Assembly (NCBI GenBank): GCA_034440135.1
Contig: JAWXBP010000054.1
Span: forward strand, 1-44,487
Origin: Planctomycetia bacterium
GTDB lineage: Bacteria; Planctomycetota; Planctomycetia; Pirellulales; JALHLM01
Direction of reading: 5' to 3'
DNA length: 44,487 nucleotides
The position numbers and the translations under genes were made by a program. Positions 24,203 to 32,241 of this stretch are shown in pieces (the first letter of the stretch is position 1; each line of letters begins with the position of its first letter). The notes under the pieces were generated by a model. It worked only from the letters and a program-made list of their open reading frames with translations, was not told the DNA's origin and made no database searches.

Positions 24203-24565
24203 ATGCCCGGAAAATTCTGCGTTTCTCTCACCTGCGCAAAGGACGACGCCGACCGCGCGACTGTGGCTTTTGTCGTGGCAAACGCCGCCGTCGGATCCGA
24301 ACAAGAAACGGTCGTATTCCTGAGCACGGAGGGCGTGCGCCTCGCCGTCGCTGGCTACGCCGACGACATCGCGGAAGCAGGCTTCGCGCCTCTACGCGAC
24401 TTGATCGCCAACTTCGCGACCGCAGGCGGGACCATTTATGTCTGCTCCCCCTGCTTCAAAAAGCGCGTTCTCGATGAGACGAAACTAGTCGCCGGCGCGA
24501 AGATTGTCGGCGGCGCCAAGCTGGTCGAATTCCTGGCCGGCGGCGCGCCATGCATCAGCTATTAG
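24203..24565 (+). CDS. DsrE-family sulfur-relay protein
   Basis: A 120-residue DsrE/DsrF-like protein starting at ATG 24203, 25 bases after the TusA-like gene. It begins MPGKFCVSLTCAKDDADRAT, with VVFLSTEGVRLAVAGYADDI and GGTIYVCSPCFKKRVL; Cys81 sits where the family has its active cysteine and Cys84 makes a CxxC with it. A further Cys117 is near the C-terminus (GGAPCISY). DsrE proteins accept and pass persulfide sulfur, commonly with TusA partners. Peroxiredoxin-like or unknown roles exist in the same family. Its place between two TusA-like domains supports a sulfur-relay job. Confidence 0.8.
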   Translation: MPGKFCVSLTCAKDDADRATVAFVVANAAVGSEQETVVFLSTEGVRLAVAGYADDIAEAGFAPLRDLIANFATAGGTIYVCSPCFKKRVLDETKLVAGAKIVGGAKLVEFLAGGAPCISY

Positions 24566-24607
24566 TCTCACACACCGCGGCCGCAGCCCGCCGAGAAACC
24601 CATTGCG

Positions 24608-26125
24608 ATGAGCCCAGCGGATGACCTGCGCCCCGCCGCCAGCTTCGACGGCGGCGATCTCGATTGCGGCAACGGCCTACTGCTATTGATTCGCAAGCAC
24701 ATCGACCCCTTGTCCGCGGGGCAACTGCTCGAAATCTTCTCGCGGGAATCGTCCGTGGCCGAAGATCTCCCGTCCTGGTGCCGGCTGACGGGCAACGAAC
24801 TGGTCACGCACGAGCAGTCAAATCGCGTGCATCGATTCCTGGTTTCGCGGGGGCCATTCGCGAAGCACGACGAAGCCAGCGTGACTTCGGTCACTCGGCC
24901 GGAAGTTCGCGATGCTCCGGCGACGGCCACGCCGCGAAATGCTTCGGTTCCGCCGACGGTAGCGCCCATTCCACCGCTCGCTGTGCTGGGCATCGGCAGT
25001 TGGCCGCGCCCGGCGTGGATGCTCCGCGCGCTGCACGAACGTCTATGCGGTCGGCTCGAGGAAACCGAATTTCAACAAACCGCCGACGACGCCATTCGCC
25101 TTGCCGTGGCAGCCCAAGAACGCGCCGGCGTCGACCTGATAACCGACGGCGAGCAGCGCCGCGACAACTACGCCAGTTTCGTCGGCGCGCTGCTGGAAAA
25201 CTGCCAACTCGTGCCGATCACCGATTTGCTGGCCTACGTTGACGATCCCGAGCATTTCGCCGAAGAGCTGCGCGGCCTCGACGTGCCGGCCGACAAAGTG
25301 CGGCATCCCGCAGTGTTCGGTCGGCTTGCTCGCAAGCGTTCACTCGCACTGCATGAGCTTCAATTTGTCCAGAGTATCTCGCGCACGCCAGTCAAAGTCG
25401 CCCTGCCGGGGCCGTATTTGCTCACGCGTACGATGTGGCTGGAGTGCGTTAGTGATCGCGCCTACGCCTCGCGCGAAGAGCTGGCCGCCGATATTGTCAA
25501 GATTCTGCGCGCCGAGGCCGAGGCGCTGCTGCAGGCCGGCGCGACGCTAGTTCAATTCGACGAGCCGGTGTTGACCGAAGTTGTCCACGGACGCACTGCC
25601 GGCAATCGCGTTTTCATGTGCGGCGCGCTTGGGGCGCGACGCGACACGGAAGAGGAACTCGCCTTCGCCGAGCAACTGTTGTCGGAGACGCTCTCCGAGC
25701 TGCCGGCGGAACGTTTGGCGCTCCACATCTGCCGCGGCAACTGGACCACCGACGAAGGCGCGGCCCTCACCGGGGATTACGCGCCGTTGATGGGCCTGCT
25801 CGCGCGCGTGCCGGTCGGCGCAGTGCTTTTGGAAATGTGTACACCCCGCGCCGGCGATGTGGCGCTACTCGCTTCATTGCCACAGCGGCTTCGGATCGGC
25901 GTCGGCGTCGTCAATCAGAAATCGCCCCGCATCGAGACGCTGCCCGAGGTCCTGTCTCGGGCGGAACGGGCGATTGAACTCTTTGGCGCGGACCGCGTGC
26001 TGCTTCATCCGGACTGCGGCTTCGCTACTTTCGCGGATTCCCCTATCGCCGCGGCCGACGTGGCCGAGCGCAAACTCGCGGTTGTCGTTCAAGCAGCGCG
26101 TCAATTGCGCGAGAGCTTACGGTAA
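24608..26125 (+). CDS. TusA-like domain fused to core methionine synthase (MetE C-terminal type)
   Basis: A 505-residue fusion. Residues 11-80 repeat the TusA-like motif of the first gene (FDGGDLDCGNGLLLLIRKHI with Cys20; PSWCRLTGNEL with Cys58). After a Pro/Ala linker (about 85-125) comes a MetE C-terminal type barrel: LGIGSWPRPAWML, DLITDGEQRRDNYASFVG, ALPGPYLLTRTMW, FDEPVLTEV, HICRGNW, LLEMCTPRAGD, GVGVVNQKSPRIET, HPDCGFATF. His373, Cys375, Glu409 and Cys470 occupy the zinc positions. Homologues transfer methyl groups to homocysteine or use coenzyme M thiols. The large N-terminal barrel of full MetE is absent, as in core methionine synthases. The methyl donor and acceptor are unknown. Confidence 0.82.
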   Translation: MSPADDLRPAASFDGGDLDCGNGLLLLIRKHIDPLSAGQLLEIFSRESSVAEDLPSWCRLTGNELVTHEQSNRVHRFLVSRGPFAKHDEASVTSVTRPEVRDAPATATPRNASVPPTVAPIPPLAVLGIGSWPRPAWMLRALHERLCGRLEETEFQQTADDAIRLAVAAQERAGVDLITDGEQRRDNYASFVGALLENCQLVPITDLLAYVDDPEHFAEELRGLDVPADKVRHPAVFGRLARKRSLALHELQFVQSISRTPVKVALPGPYLLTRTMWLECVSDRAYASREELAADIVKILRAEAEALLQAGATLVQFDEPVLTEVVHGRTAGNRVFMCGALGARRDTEEELAFAEQLLSETLSELPAERLALHICRGNWTTDEGAALTGDYAPLMGLLARVPVGAVLLEMCTPRAGDVALLASLPQRLRIGVGVVNQKSPRIETLPEVLSRAERAIELFGADRVLLHPDCGFATFADSPIAAADVAERKLAVVVQAARQLRESLR

Positions 26126-26645
26126 GGAAGTCTCGTCAAAGTGCGTTGACTCTGCCGACGCCCGTAACGCAACTTGCTGTCGATTCGATCGCCAATCGCG
26201 TCGCGCGATTCAGCGCCGCCAAATAAATCGGTGGGGCGCCGCCAGGCGAGAGCCGATTGGATTGGCCCGTTGGCGATCGAAAGCGGACGCAGGCCCCACC
26301 CGTGGGCTGCCTTGTCCAGCGGTCAAACCGGTAGATGCCTTCGAAATTGCGCGATCTACGCATGGCGCTAAGTCACGAATGGGACAAGTGATAGACGACA
26401 CCTCGGTCTGTGAATCGAACTCACTGCGGTCGCGCTGAATGCGCTTCCGCACGTTCCAACAGTCGAGCGGAAACACTGCCGATTCCTGTGACCTTGAGGC
26501 TTATGCCAGAACCGCCGCGCTCGGCAGCCGTGGCGCAGGTCACTGCGAAGCGCGACGATAGATCATGCAGAACCGATACATCCGGCGACGGCGGCCAATG
26601 TTATTAGCCTCACGCCTATCGCCGCGGCATTTGGGAGCAAAGCTG
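26126..26645. other. Long intergenic region before the TonB-dependent receptor
   Basis: About 520 bases with no convincing gene. GGTGGGGC (26230-26237) pairs with GCCCCACC (26294-26301) across a 56-base loop, and GTAGAT/ATCTAC near 26331-26359 forms a smaller stem. I looked for a cobalamin riboswitch, expected before some TonB receptors, and saw no B12-box-like core. The promoter of the receptor must be here. Confidence 0.35.
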
Positions 26646-28892
26646 GTGAAACTACGCAATTGGCTGCGTTGCTTGGGTTGTGGCGTCATGCTCTGCGGCT
26701 GGGAGGGCCCACGAGCCGTCGCACAAGACGATGCATCTTCGCTGGAAGCGGACGGCGAACCATCCACGCTGCCCCCCATCACCGTCACGCCGCCGGACGA
26801 GGAGACCAGCGTCGTCGACGAAACGCCTGCGTCGACGGCCCCAGCGGCGCGAAGTCCTTACGATCTTCCCTACAGCTATCCCAGCCTGTCGGGTCAGTTG
26901 TTCGAGGATCTCAGCGGCGTCACACGGCGGCCGACGAACGTGTTCGACGATCCGAGCGAAGTGACGATCATCAATCGCCAGCAGCTCGACGAACGTATGC
27001 CGCAGGACATGTTTCAGGCCCTGGAACGCGAGGTCGGCGTGCTCATGCAACGCACGGCCCGTGGCCAGGCGTCGCCGTTTCTGCGAGGGCTCACCGGCCA
27101 GCAACTGCTGATCCTGGTCGACGGAATCCGGCTCAACAACTCGACCTTCCGCACGGGCGCGAATCAATACTCCAACACGATCGATCCGGGCCAGGTGGAA
27201 CGCATCGAAGTCATGCGCGGACCGCAATCGACCCTGTACGGCTCGGACGCCCTCGGCGGCGCCATCAACATCGTCACGCGGAGCGCAAGTCCTTTCGACG
27301 GCAATTACCGCGGCGGCTCGTTCACCGAGTACTTCAGCACGGCGGATACCGGTTCGTACAGCCGCGGCAACGTCGAAGGCTGGGTGCAGAATTCCGGTGT
27401 CTTCGCCGGCGCGAGCTACTTGAATCTCAACGATCTCGATCGCGGCGGCGATCTCGGCCGGCAGCCCTTCACGGGTTACGATCAATACGCGGGCGACGTG
27501 AAATACAACTACCTGCTCTCCGAGGACGCGCTCGTCACGGTCGCGCTGCAACACTTTGAGCAAGACGACCTCCCGCGCAGCGACCGCTTTCCGCCGTTTG
27601 TGTTCGGCCCGCCGGTCGGTGCGCCGCGCCCCACGTTCTTCGATCCACAGCAGCGCGACCTGGCGTACCTGCGGTTGCAGGGCGTCGCGTACAGCGGCTG
27701 GTGCGATAGCTACATGCTCACCGCGTCGTATGCGCGGCAGAAGGAAGGTTCTCGCGAGATTCGCAGCGCCACGCGGACCGATATTGGCGAATTCGAAGTC
27801 GATACGCTCGGCGTCAGCATGGTGATGACCAAGGATCTGGATTGGCTCGGCGCCTTGTCGTACGGGACCGACTTCTATCACGACGATGTCGACGCCTTCA
27901 AGAATCGACTCAACCCCGTGAACGGCGCCATCACGCCAGACATCGCGCAATTCCCGGACGACAGTTACTACGACCGCTTCGGCGTGTTCACGAATTGGAA
28001 CGTCGAACTCACCGACCGGCTCACCGCGAACACCGGCGTCCGCTACGAGAACATTGGCGTCTCCAGCACGCCGCTCATCTCTATCGATCCGCCCGGCGCG
28101 CCTCCCGCGGTGCTGGTGCCGACACACATCTCGCCCAGCTATCAGGATTGGGTCGGCAACGTCGGACTGACTTACGCGTTGACGGAGCGTTGGAACCTGG
28201 TCGGTTCCATTTCCGAAGGCTTCCGCGCGCCGAATCTCGACGACTTGGTGGCCACCAACACCTTAGTCCAGCAGAACGGGCAAGACATTCCGAGTATCTC
28301 GCTCGATCCGGAACACAGCATCAACTACGAAGTCGGCATGAAATGGGACTACCGCAAATGGCATAGCCAGGCGTTCGTCTTCTGGACCGAACTGGAAGAC
28401 AATATTCTGCGTACGCCTGTCGCGACCGGGTTGTTCCAACGCGACAATCGAGATTCCTACCTCAATGGTGTTGAGTGGTACGGCGAATACCTGCTGACGC
28501 CGCGCTGGAGCGTGTACGGCAACTTCGCCTACACCTACGGCAAAGACCTGGAACTCGACATCCCGCTGAGCCGCATCCCGCCGATGCAAGGCATCGCCGG
28601 GCTGCGTTGGCGCGACCAGCAGCATCGCTCTTGGTTCGACGTTTACACGTGGCTCGTCGACGAACAGGACCGGCTCAACTTTCAGGATCTGACCGACGCC
28701 CGCATCCCGGTCGGCGGCACGCCTGGCTACCAGACGTTCAACATCCGCGCCGGCCGGACGCTCGGACGCTGCGACAACCACCGCGTGAGCCTCACGCTGG
28801 AGAACATTTTCGATCAGGCGTATCGCGTTCACGGCTCAGGCGTCGACGGCCCCGGCTTCAACGCGATCTGCGGCTACGAGCTCCACTGGTAG
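26646..28892 (+). CDS. TonB-dependent outer-membrane receptor
   Basis: From GTG 26646 (GGGAG upstream, then MKLRNWLRCLGCGVMLCG, a signal peptide) it has 748 residues; an ATG at 26565 would add 27 residues without a ribosome binding site. A TonB-box-like PPITVTPP lies soon after the signal. The plug domain follows (EVTIINRQQLDERMPQDMFQ, LILVDGIRLNN, RIEVMRGPQSTLYGSDALGG). The rest is a beta barrel ending in an aromatic-final strand (GYELHW). The family takes up siderophores, vitamin B12, haem or glycans, and the substrate is not visible. The next gene is a TonB protein and the region also has a sigma/anti-sigma pair. Confidence 0.92.
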   Translation: MKLRNWLRCLGCGVMLCGWEGPRAVAQDDASSLEADGEPSTLPPITVTPPDEETSVVDETPASTAPAARSPYDLPYSYPSLSGQLFEDLSGVTRRPTNVFDDPSEVTIINRQQLDERMPQDMFQALEREVGVLMQRTARGQASPFLRGLTGQQLLILVDGIRLNNSTFRTGANQYSNTIDPGQVERIEVMRGPQSTLYGSDALGGAINIVTRSASPFDGNYRGGSFTEYFSTADTGSYSRGNVEGWVQNSGVFAGASYLNLNDLDRGGDLGRQPFTGYDQYAGDVKYNYLLSEDALVTVALQHFEQDDLPRSDRFPPFVFGPPVGAPRPTFFDPQQRDLAYLRLQGVAYSGWCDSYMLTASYARQKEGSREIRSATRTDIGEFEVDTLGVSMVMTKDLDWLGALSYGTDFYHDDVDAFKNRLNPVNGAITPDIAQFPDDSYYDRFGVFTNWNVELTDRLTANTGVRYENIGVSSTPLISIDPPGAPPAVLVPTHISPSYQDWVGNVGLTYALTERWNLVGSISEGFRAPNLDDLVATNTLVQQNGQDIPSISLDPEHSINYEVGMKWDYRKWHSQAFVFWTELEDNILRTPVATGLFQRDNRDSYLNGVEWYGEYLLTPRWSVYGNFAYTYGKDLELDIPLSRIPPMQGIAGLRWRDQQHRSWFDVYTWLVDEQDRLNFQDLTDARIPVGGTPGYQTFNIRAGRTLGRCDNHRVSLTLENIFDQAYRVHGSGVDGPGFNAICGYELHW

Positions 28893-28960
28893 GCTCGGGC
28901 GGCCCGGCGTGCGACAATGGGAGCAACCGAAGTCTGTCGAAACCCGCGCGCCGGCCGCCC

Positions 28961-29719
28961 ATGAAGCGTATTGCCCCATCCCGCTACGCTAAGAGCTCGT
29001 TGGCGACATGGGGCTGGGCCATTTCGACATGCCTGCATGCAAGCGTCGGCGGAGCGCTGGTCTATTACGGCGGGGCATGGGAGCGCGATCGCGCCAAGTC
29101 GTATGGTTCGCTCGAAACGATCAGCATTGAAGTTGTCTCGCGCGGTTCGCAGCCGCAAGTCGAACAGGAAGCGACTACGGCCAGGATTGCGCTGACGAAG
29201 GCCGCGGACCCGGTCCCGCAACGACAGCCGATCGAGCGCGTTTCGGACCAACCGTCGATTTCCCGGTCTAAGGCCCCGGCGCCAGTCGACGCAGCGATGC
29301 CCCCGCTGCCCGCGGAAGCGCGACAAGAATCAGAAGAATTGCCCGAGATTGCCGCCCAGGTTGCGGAGCAAAACCTGCCCCGCCAATTGGCTTCCATCGC
29401 TGCGCCAAACGTCCTTGTCGTGGCGCCGGAGTTCGCAGGCACAAACAAAAACAAATCGGCCCGTCCCTTGGCCAATCGGCCGCCGCTCTATCCGGATCCC
29501 GCGATCCGCGAACGGCGCGAGGGCAACGTGACACTCCGCTTGACCATTGCCGCCGATGGCGCGGTGACGAACGTGGAGATCCTCCACAGCAGCACGCACA
29601 GTATTCTCGACGCCTCCGCGGTCCGCGCTGCGCGATCATGGCGTTTCGAGCCGGCAAGCGAGTCAGGCGTGGCGGTGGAATCGGTCGAAACGCAGGAGAT
29701 TCGTTTCGAGCTGCGTTAG
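28961..29719 (+). CDS. tonB: TonB-family energy transducer
   Basis: This 252-residue protein starts at ATG 28961, 68 bases after the receptor gene. It has one N-terminal membrane helix (about residues 17-40, ATWGWAISTCLHASVGGALVYYGG), a long Pro/Ala/Glu-rich periplasmic spacer, and a TonB C-terminal domain (PLYPDPAIRERREGNVTLRL, DGAVTNVEILHSS, AVRAARSWRFEPA). It would couple the proton gradient to the adjacent receptor. No exbB/exbD genes are nearby. Its stop codon overlaps that of the convergent gene by 3 bases (TTAG). Confidence 0.88.
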   Translation: MKRIAPSRYAKSSLATWGWAISTCLHASVGGALVYYGGAWERDRAKSYGSLETISIEVVSRGSQPQVEQEATTARIALTKAADPVPQRQPIERVSDQPSISRSKAPAPVDAAMPPLPAEARQESEELPEIAAQVAEQNLPRQLASIAAPNVLVVAPEFAGTNKNKSARPLANRPPLYPDPAIRERREGNVTLRLTIAADGAVTNVEILHSSTHSILDASAVRAARSWRFEPASESGVAVESVETQEIRFELR

Positions 29720-30555
29720 CGCGCCATCGCTAAGGCAAATGCGAAGGGTGCTTCGGCTTGCGCCACGCGTCCCGGTTGGCGCAGGAAGGATTGATAGTTC
29801 GCCGCACTGCCGGCCACAACGAGCACGTACAGCCGATTGTTCTCCTGCCATGACGCCGCGGCGCAGCCGGCGGTATCGGCTTGCGGCGATTTGGGGGGCT
29901 TCGTCGGAAACGAGGACAACGTCGCGCGCGGATTTAACACCAAGAGCGTTCCCAGCGCGCCGGTCCGCCCTTGCACTACGTACGCCACGCCGGAACAACC
30001 GGCCACGTCACGTACCGTGCGCTGCGGCGGGTTGCGCCGAGGCGTCAAATGCCGGCTCAAGGGAAACGCTGCAGAAGCGGCCTTCCCGCTCGTCCACAAC
30101 CGTTGTTCGCGCGGATTGAATTCGCTGGGGAAACCGTGCACCGCGGCGTCGGCGATCGCCTTCGGCTTCCAGTCGTCGCCAGCGTCGAACCAGCGCATCG
30201 TCAATGACAGCAACAGCACCGCGGCGGTCCCGAGTAGCACAATTCCCGCATAAGCGGGAATGCGCCAACGTGATTCTCGGCTGTGGTCCGCTACCGCGAT
30301 GACGGGCGTGGCGACATCACGTGGGGTTCCAGCCGCCAATGCGGCCATCAACCGATCCTGCAGCCCAGCCGGCACGGCCAAGTCTTGCATCGCGGCCGCA
30401 ACCGTGCGATCGAACTGCTCGGAGCGGCGGGCCTGCCGTCGCAACACCGCGTCGCGCTCCAACTCTGCGCGTGCCTCGGCCAACTCCGGCAGCGCCAAAT
30501 CAGCGCTCTCCGGGCGGCAGGCATCGATCATTTCGCGCAGTTGTTCGCGGTCCAT
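29716..30555 (-). CDS. Probable anti-sigma factor, single-pass membrane protein
   Basis: A 279-residue protein whose gene lies 94 bases behind the ECF sigma gene on the same strand. The N-terminal 95 residues are charged and helical (MDREQLREMIDACRPESADL), with a membrane helix at about 101-120 (YAGIVLLGTAAVLLLSL) and a mostly extracytoplasmic remainder containing two cysteines in AGCSGVAYVV and AGCAAASW. This layout fits an anti-sigma factor that holds the ECF sigma at the membrane. No ZAS zinc motif (HxxxCxxC) is present, so the binding domain is not of the common type. The stop codon overlaps that of TonB. Confidence 0.6.
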   Translation of the reverse strand: MDREQLREMIDACRPESADLALPELAEARAELERDAVLRRQARRSEQFDRTVAAAMQDLAVPAGLQDRLMAALAAGTPRDVATPVIAVADHSRESRWRIPAYAGIVLLGTAAVLLLSLTMRWFDAGDDWKPKAIADAAVHGFPSEFNPREQRLWTSGKAASAAFPLSRHLTPRRNPPQRTVRDVAGCSGVAYVVQGRTGALGTLLVLNPRATLSSFPTKPPKSPQADTAGCAAASWQENNRLYVLVVAGSAANYQSFLRQPGRVAQAEAPFAFALAMAR

Positions 30556-30649
30556 TCGTCGAATCTTTCTGCCAGGTCTTCGCCACCGAGGTCACAGACC
30601 TCGGCTACAGCCGCGCCGTCCTCAAACGCAATCCGCAGTGGCGCCCCGG

Positions 30650-31171
30650 TCAATGTTTCACTACCAGCAATTCCTTCAACCGTGGCCCCCACAGGCCAGC
30701 CCGAAGGCAGGCCTTGGCCCGCGACAGCCGGCTCATCACGGTCCCGACCGGAATCTCCAGCGTCTCGGCGATCTCTCGGTACGAGCTGTCCTCGAAGTAG
30801 TACATCAACACGACCAGTCGATATTCCTCCGGCAACGCGTCGAGGGCTCGTTGCAGCAACTCGCTGTCGATCGCTGTCGGCGCCGCGGCCTCTTCCGGCA
30901 ATTCATCCCAGCGTAACTCGCCGCTGGCGACGTTGGGCTGGTTCTGCCGCCGGGCCGCGAGAAAACAGTTGCGCACGATGGTGAACAGCCAACCCCGCGC
31001 CGCATCCATCCCGCGCAGCTGGTCGAGCTTGCGCTGGGCCGCCAGGAATGCTTGCTGGGTCAGGTCTTCGGCGTCGGCCGCAGTTCCGCTGAGCCGATAG
31101 GCGTAGCGGTACACCGCCGCGTAATGCTCCGCGACCAGGGCCGACAAATCCTTCGTAACCGTTTCGTCCAC
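30650..31171 (-). CDS. ECF RNA polymerase sigma factor
   Basis: An ECF sigma-70 family factor of 173 residues from GTG 31171. Region 2 is YAAVYRYAYRLSG through AEDLTQQAFLAAQRKLDQL and GWLFTIVRNCFLAARRQ. Region 4 is LPEEYRLVVLMYYFEDSSY with REIAETLEIPVGTVMSRLSR. The frame is open upstream to a TTG at 31192, but GTG 31171 has GAGG about 10 bases before it and begins the conserved part. It heads a probable two-gene unit with the anti-sigma gene. The convergent TonB receptor and TonB genes might be its targets, although that is not shown. Confidence 0.9.
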   Translation of the reverse strand: MDETVTKDLSALVAEHYAAVYRYAYRLSGTAADAEDLTQQAFLAAQRKLDQLRGMDAARGWLFTIVRNCFLAARRQNQPNVASGELRWDELPEEAAAPTAIDSELLQRALDALPEEYRLVVLMYYFEDSSYREIAETLEIPVGTVMSRLSRAKACLRAGLWGPRLKELLVVKH

Positions 31172-31192
31172 GAACCCGCCGCCTCGGTTCAA

Positions 31193-31508
31193 AAAGTAAG
31201 AAACAATCCAGGACCGATTTATTCCCTAAATGTCTTCGTTCTACGCCCGAACTGCTTTATCCGCCCAATTCCGCGGGCGGCCGCGAATGCCCAGGATTCT
31301 ACGCAAGTTAAAGCGGTATTTGAAGATACGGCGTCGCCTGCCGGATAGAATTTGCGACTTGCCAGGAAAAACCTATGAATTCATACCGAATACCGGGGAA
31401 TAAACCAGCCTTGCCCGGTATCTCTAGCTACCAGTGGCCGACGCGGGGGGTACCCGCGGCAAGTACGGACATGGAATTGCCCAGAACTTAATGCAGAAGG
31501 TGCGAATC
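31193..31508. promoter_or_regulatory. Divergent region with palindromes between sigma factor and small lipoprotein
   Basis: No gene is seen. The region holds TAGAAT at 31346-31351 without a good -35, the perfect palindrome TATGAATTCATA (31374-31385), and the inverted repeat ATACCGGG (31390-31397) / CCCGGTAT (31414-31421). These are candidate operators or stem-loops for the sigma gene or the lipoprotein. Confidence 0.4.
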
Positions 31509-31718
31509 ATGAAGAAGCTCGGATTCTTGGCGTTGTTGTTGAGCGTGACGGTGTACAGCGTCGGTTGTGGCGGCAGTGGCACGACCACGACCACCCCGGC
31601 GCCCGTCGTCGAGCCAGCCCCGGCCGCCGATGCGACGGAACCGGCCGCCGACGCTGGCGCCGAAGCCGACCACACTCACGCCGATGGCGACACGCACACC
31701 GAAGGCGAAACCAAGTAA
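31509..31718 (+). CDS. Small lipoprotein with His/Asp-rich tail
   Basis: A 69-residue lipoprotein from ATG 31509 (AGAAGG upstream), with signal peptide and lipobox YSVGC (Cys20). After GGSGTTTTT a Pro/Ala/Asp-rich linker leads to a tail with DHTHADGDTHTEGE, which could bind zinc or other metals. The frame extends upstream but the signal begins at this ATG. No homologue is recognised. A strong terminator lies 43 bases after the stop. Confidence 0.68.
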   Translation: MKKLGFLALLLSVTVYSVGCGGSGTTTTTPAPVVEPAPAADATEPAADAGAEADHTHADGDTHTEGETK

Positions 31719-31723
31719 GCTGC

Positions 31724-31746
31724 CGCGATCGTCTCGCACGATCGCG
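31724..31746. repeat. Stem-loop after the His-rich lipoprotein
   Basis: CGCGATCGT (31724-31732) and ACGATCGCG (31738-31746) form a perfect 9-base stem around CTCGC. There is no T-run, and it lies before the true terminator. Confidence 0.5.
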
Positions 31747-31760
31747 ATTGAGAATGGCCA

Positions 31761-31798
31761 GGGGCCGTACGGAAAAACCGTGCGGCCCCGACTTTTTT
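31761..31798 (+). terminator. Intrinsic terminator
   Basis: GGGGCCGTACGG (31761-31772) pairs with CCGTGCGGCCCC (31778-31789), 12 pairs with one wobble, loop AAAAA, followed by a six-base T-run (31793-31798). The T-run touches the stop codon of the convergent gene. The loop of five A bases gives T's on the opposite strand only inside the loop, so it is mainly rightward. Confidence 0.85.
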
Positions 31799-32232
31799 CA
31801 GGCTTGGTCTTCACGCGCAAATTCAAACCACGCTCGGCGCCAAGTCGCCCAGTTCAACATCGCTCCTTCGCGCGGTAATTGCACTACGATTCCGTGTGAG
31901 CTGGGATTGAGCGCTTTCGCCAGTCGGTCGATGTCTTCGCCGGCGCAGCTCCCTTTCAGTTCGACATAAGCGAGTCGCTCCGCGCGGTCGCACAACACGC
32001 CCTCCACCTGGCGATCACGCGCGGGATGCCACACCCAAGCGCCGTCCCCCTCGCAGAACATGCCGGGCAGCAATTCCAGCGCCGCGACGGCCTGCTCGAA
32101 ACTGATCTCCCACGGCAGGTACAGATCGGCGTTCGCCACACTTAATGTTGGCAAACTTCCCAACGGTCCTGACCAGGTCGGACCTTCGCCGACGACCGTG
32201 GGCGCTCGATGCCAAACGACGAGAAAGCTCAT
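31798..32232 (-). CDS. Hypothetical protein following the large exported protein
   Basis: A 144-residue soluble protein with no signal peptide. It has an aromatic N-terminal part (MSFLVVWHRAPTVVGEGPTW, ANADLYLPWEISFEQAVAAL) and EGDGAWVWHPARDRQVEGVLCD, LAYVELKGSC, and a Trp-rich end (LNWATWRRAWFEFARED). I do not recognise it. The start is 9 bases from the stop of the large gene upstream, so the two are probably co-transcribed. Confidence 0.6.
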   Translation of the reverse strand: MSFLVVWHRAPTVVGEGPTWSGPLGSLPTLSVANADLYLPWEISFEQAVAALELLPGMFCEGDGAWVWHPARDRQVEGVLCDRAERLAYVELKGSCAGEDIDRLAKALNPSSHGIVVQLPREGAMLNWATWRRAWFEFAREDQA

Positions 32233-32241
32233 GACACGAGT

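Noticed and set aside
26400-26450. tRNA-like T-arm (GTGAATCGAACTCAC)
   Set aside because: Only a 4-base stem with a 7-base loop is present; there is no acceptor stem or anticodon arm around it.
26126-26645. Cobalamin riboswitch before the TonB receptor
   Set aside because: No B12-box-like core was found on either strand of the gap.
26652-28127. Minus-strand frame of 491 codons opposite the TonB receptor
   Set aside because: The receptor is clear on the plus strand and this frame has no coherent motif.
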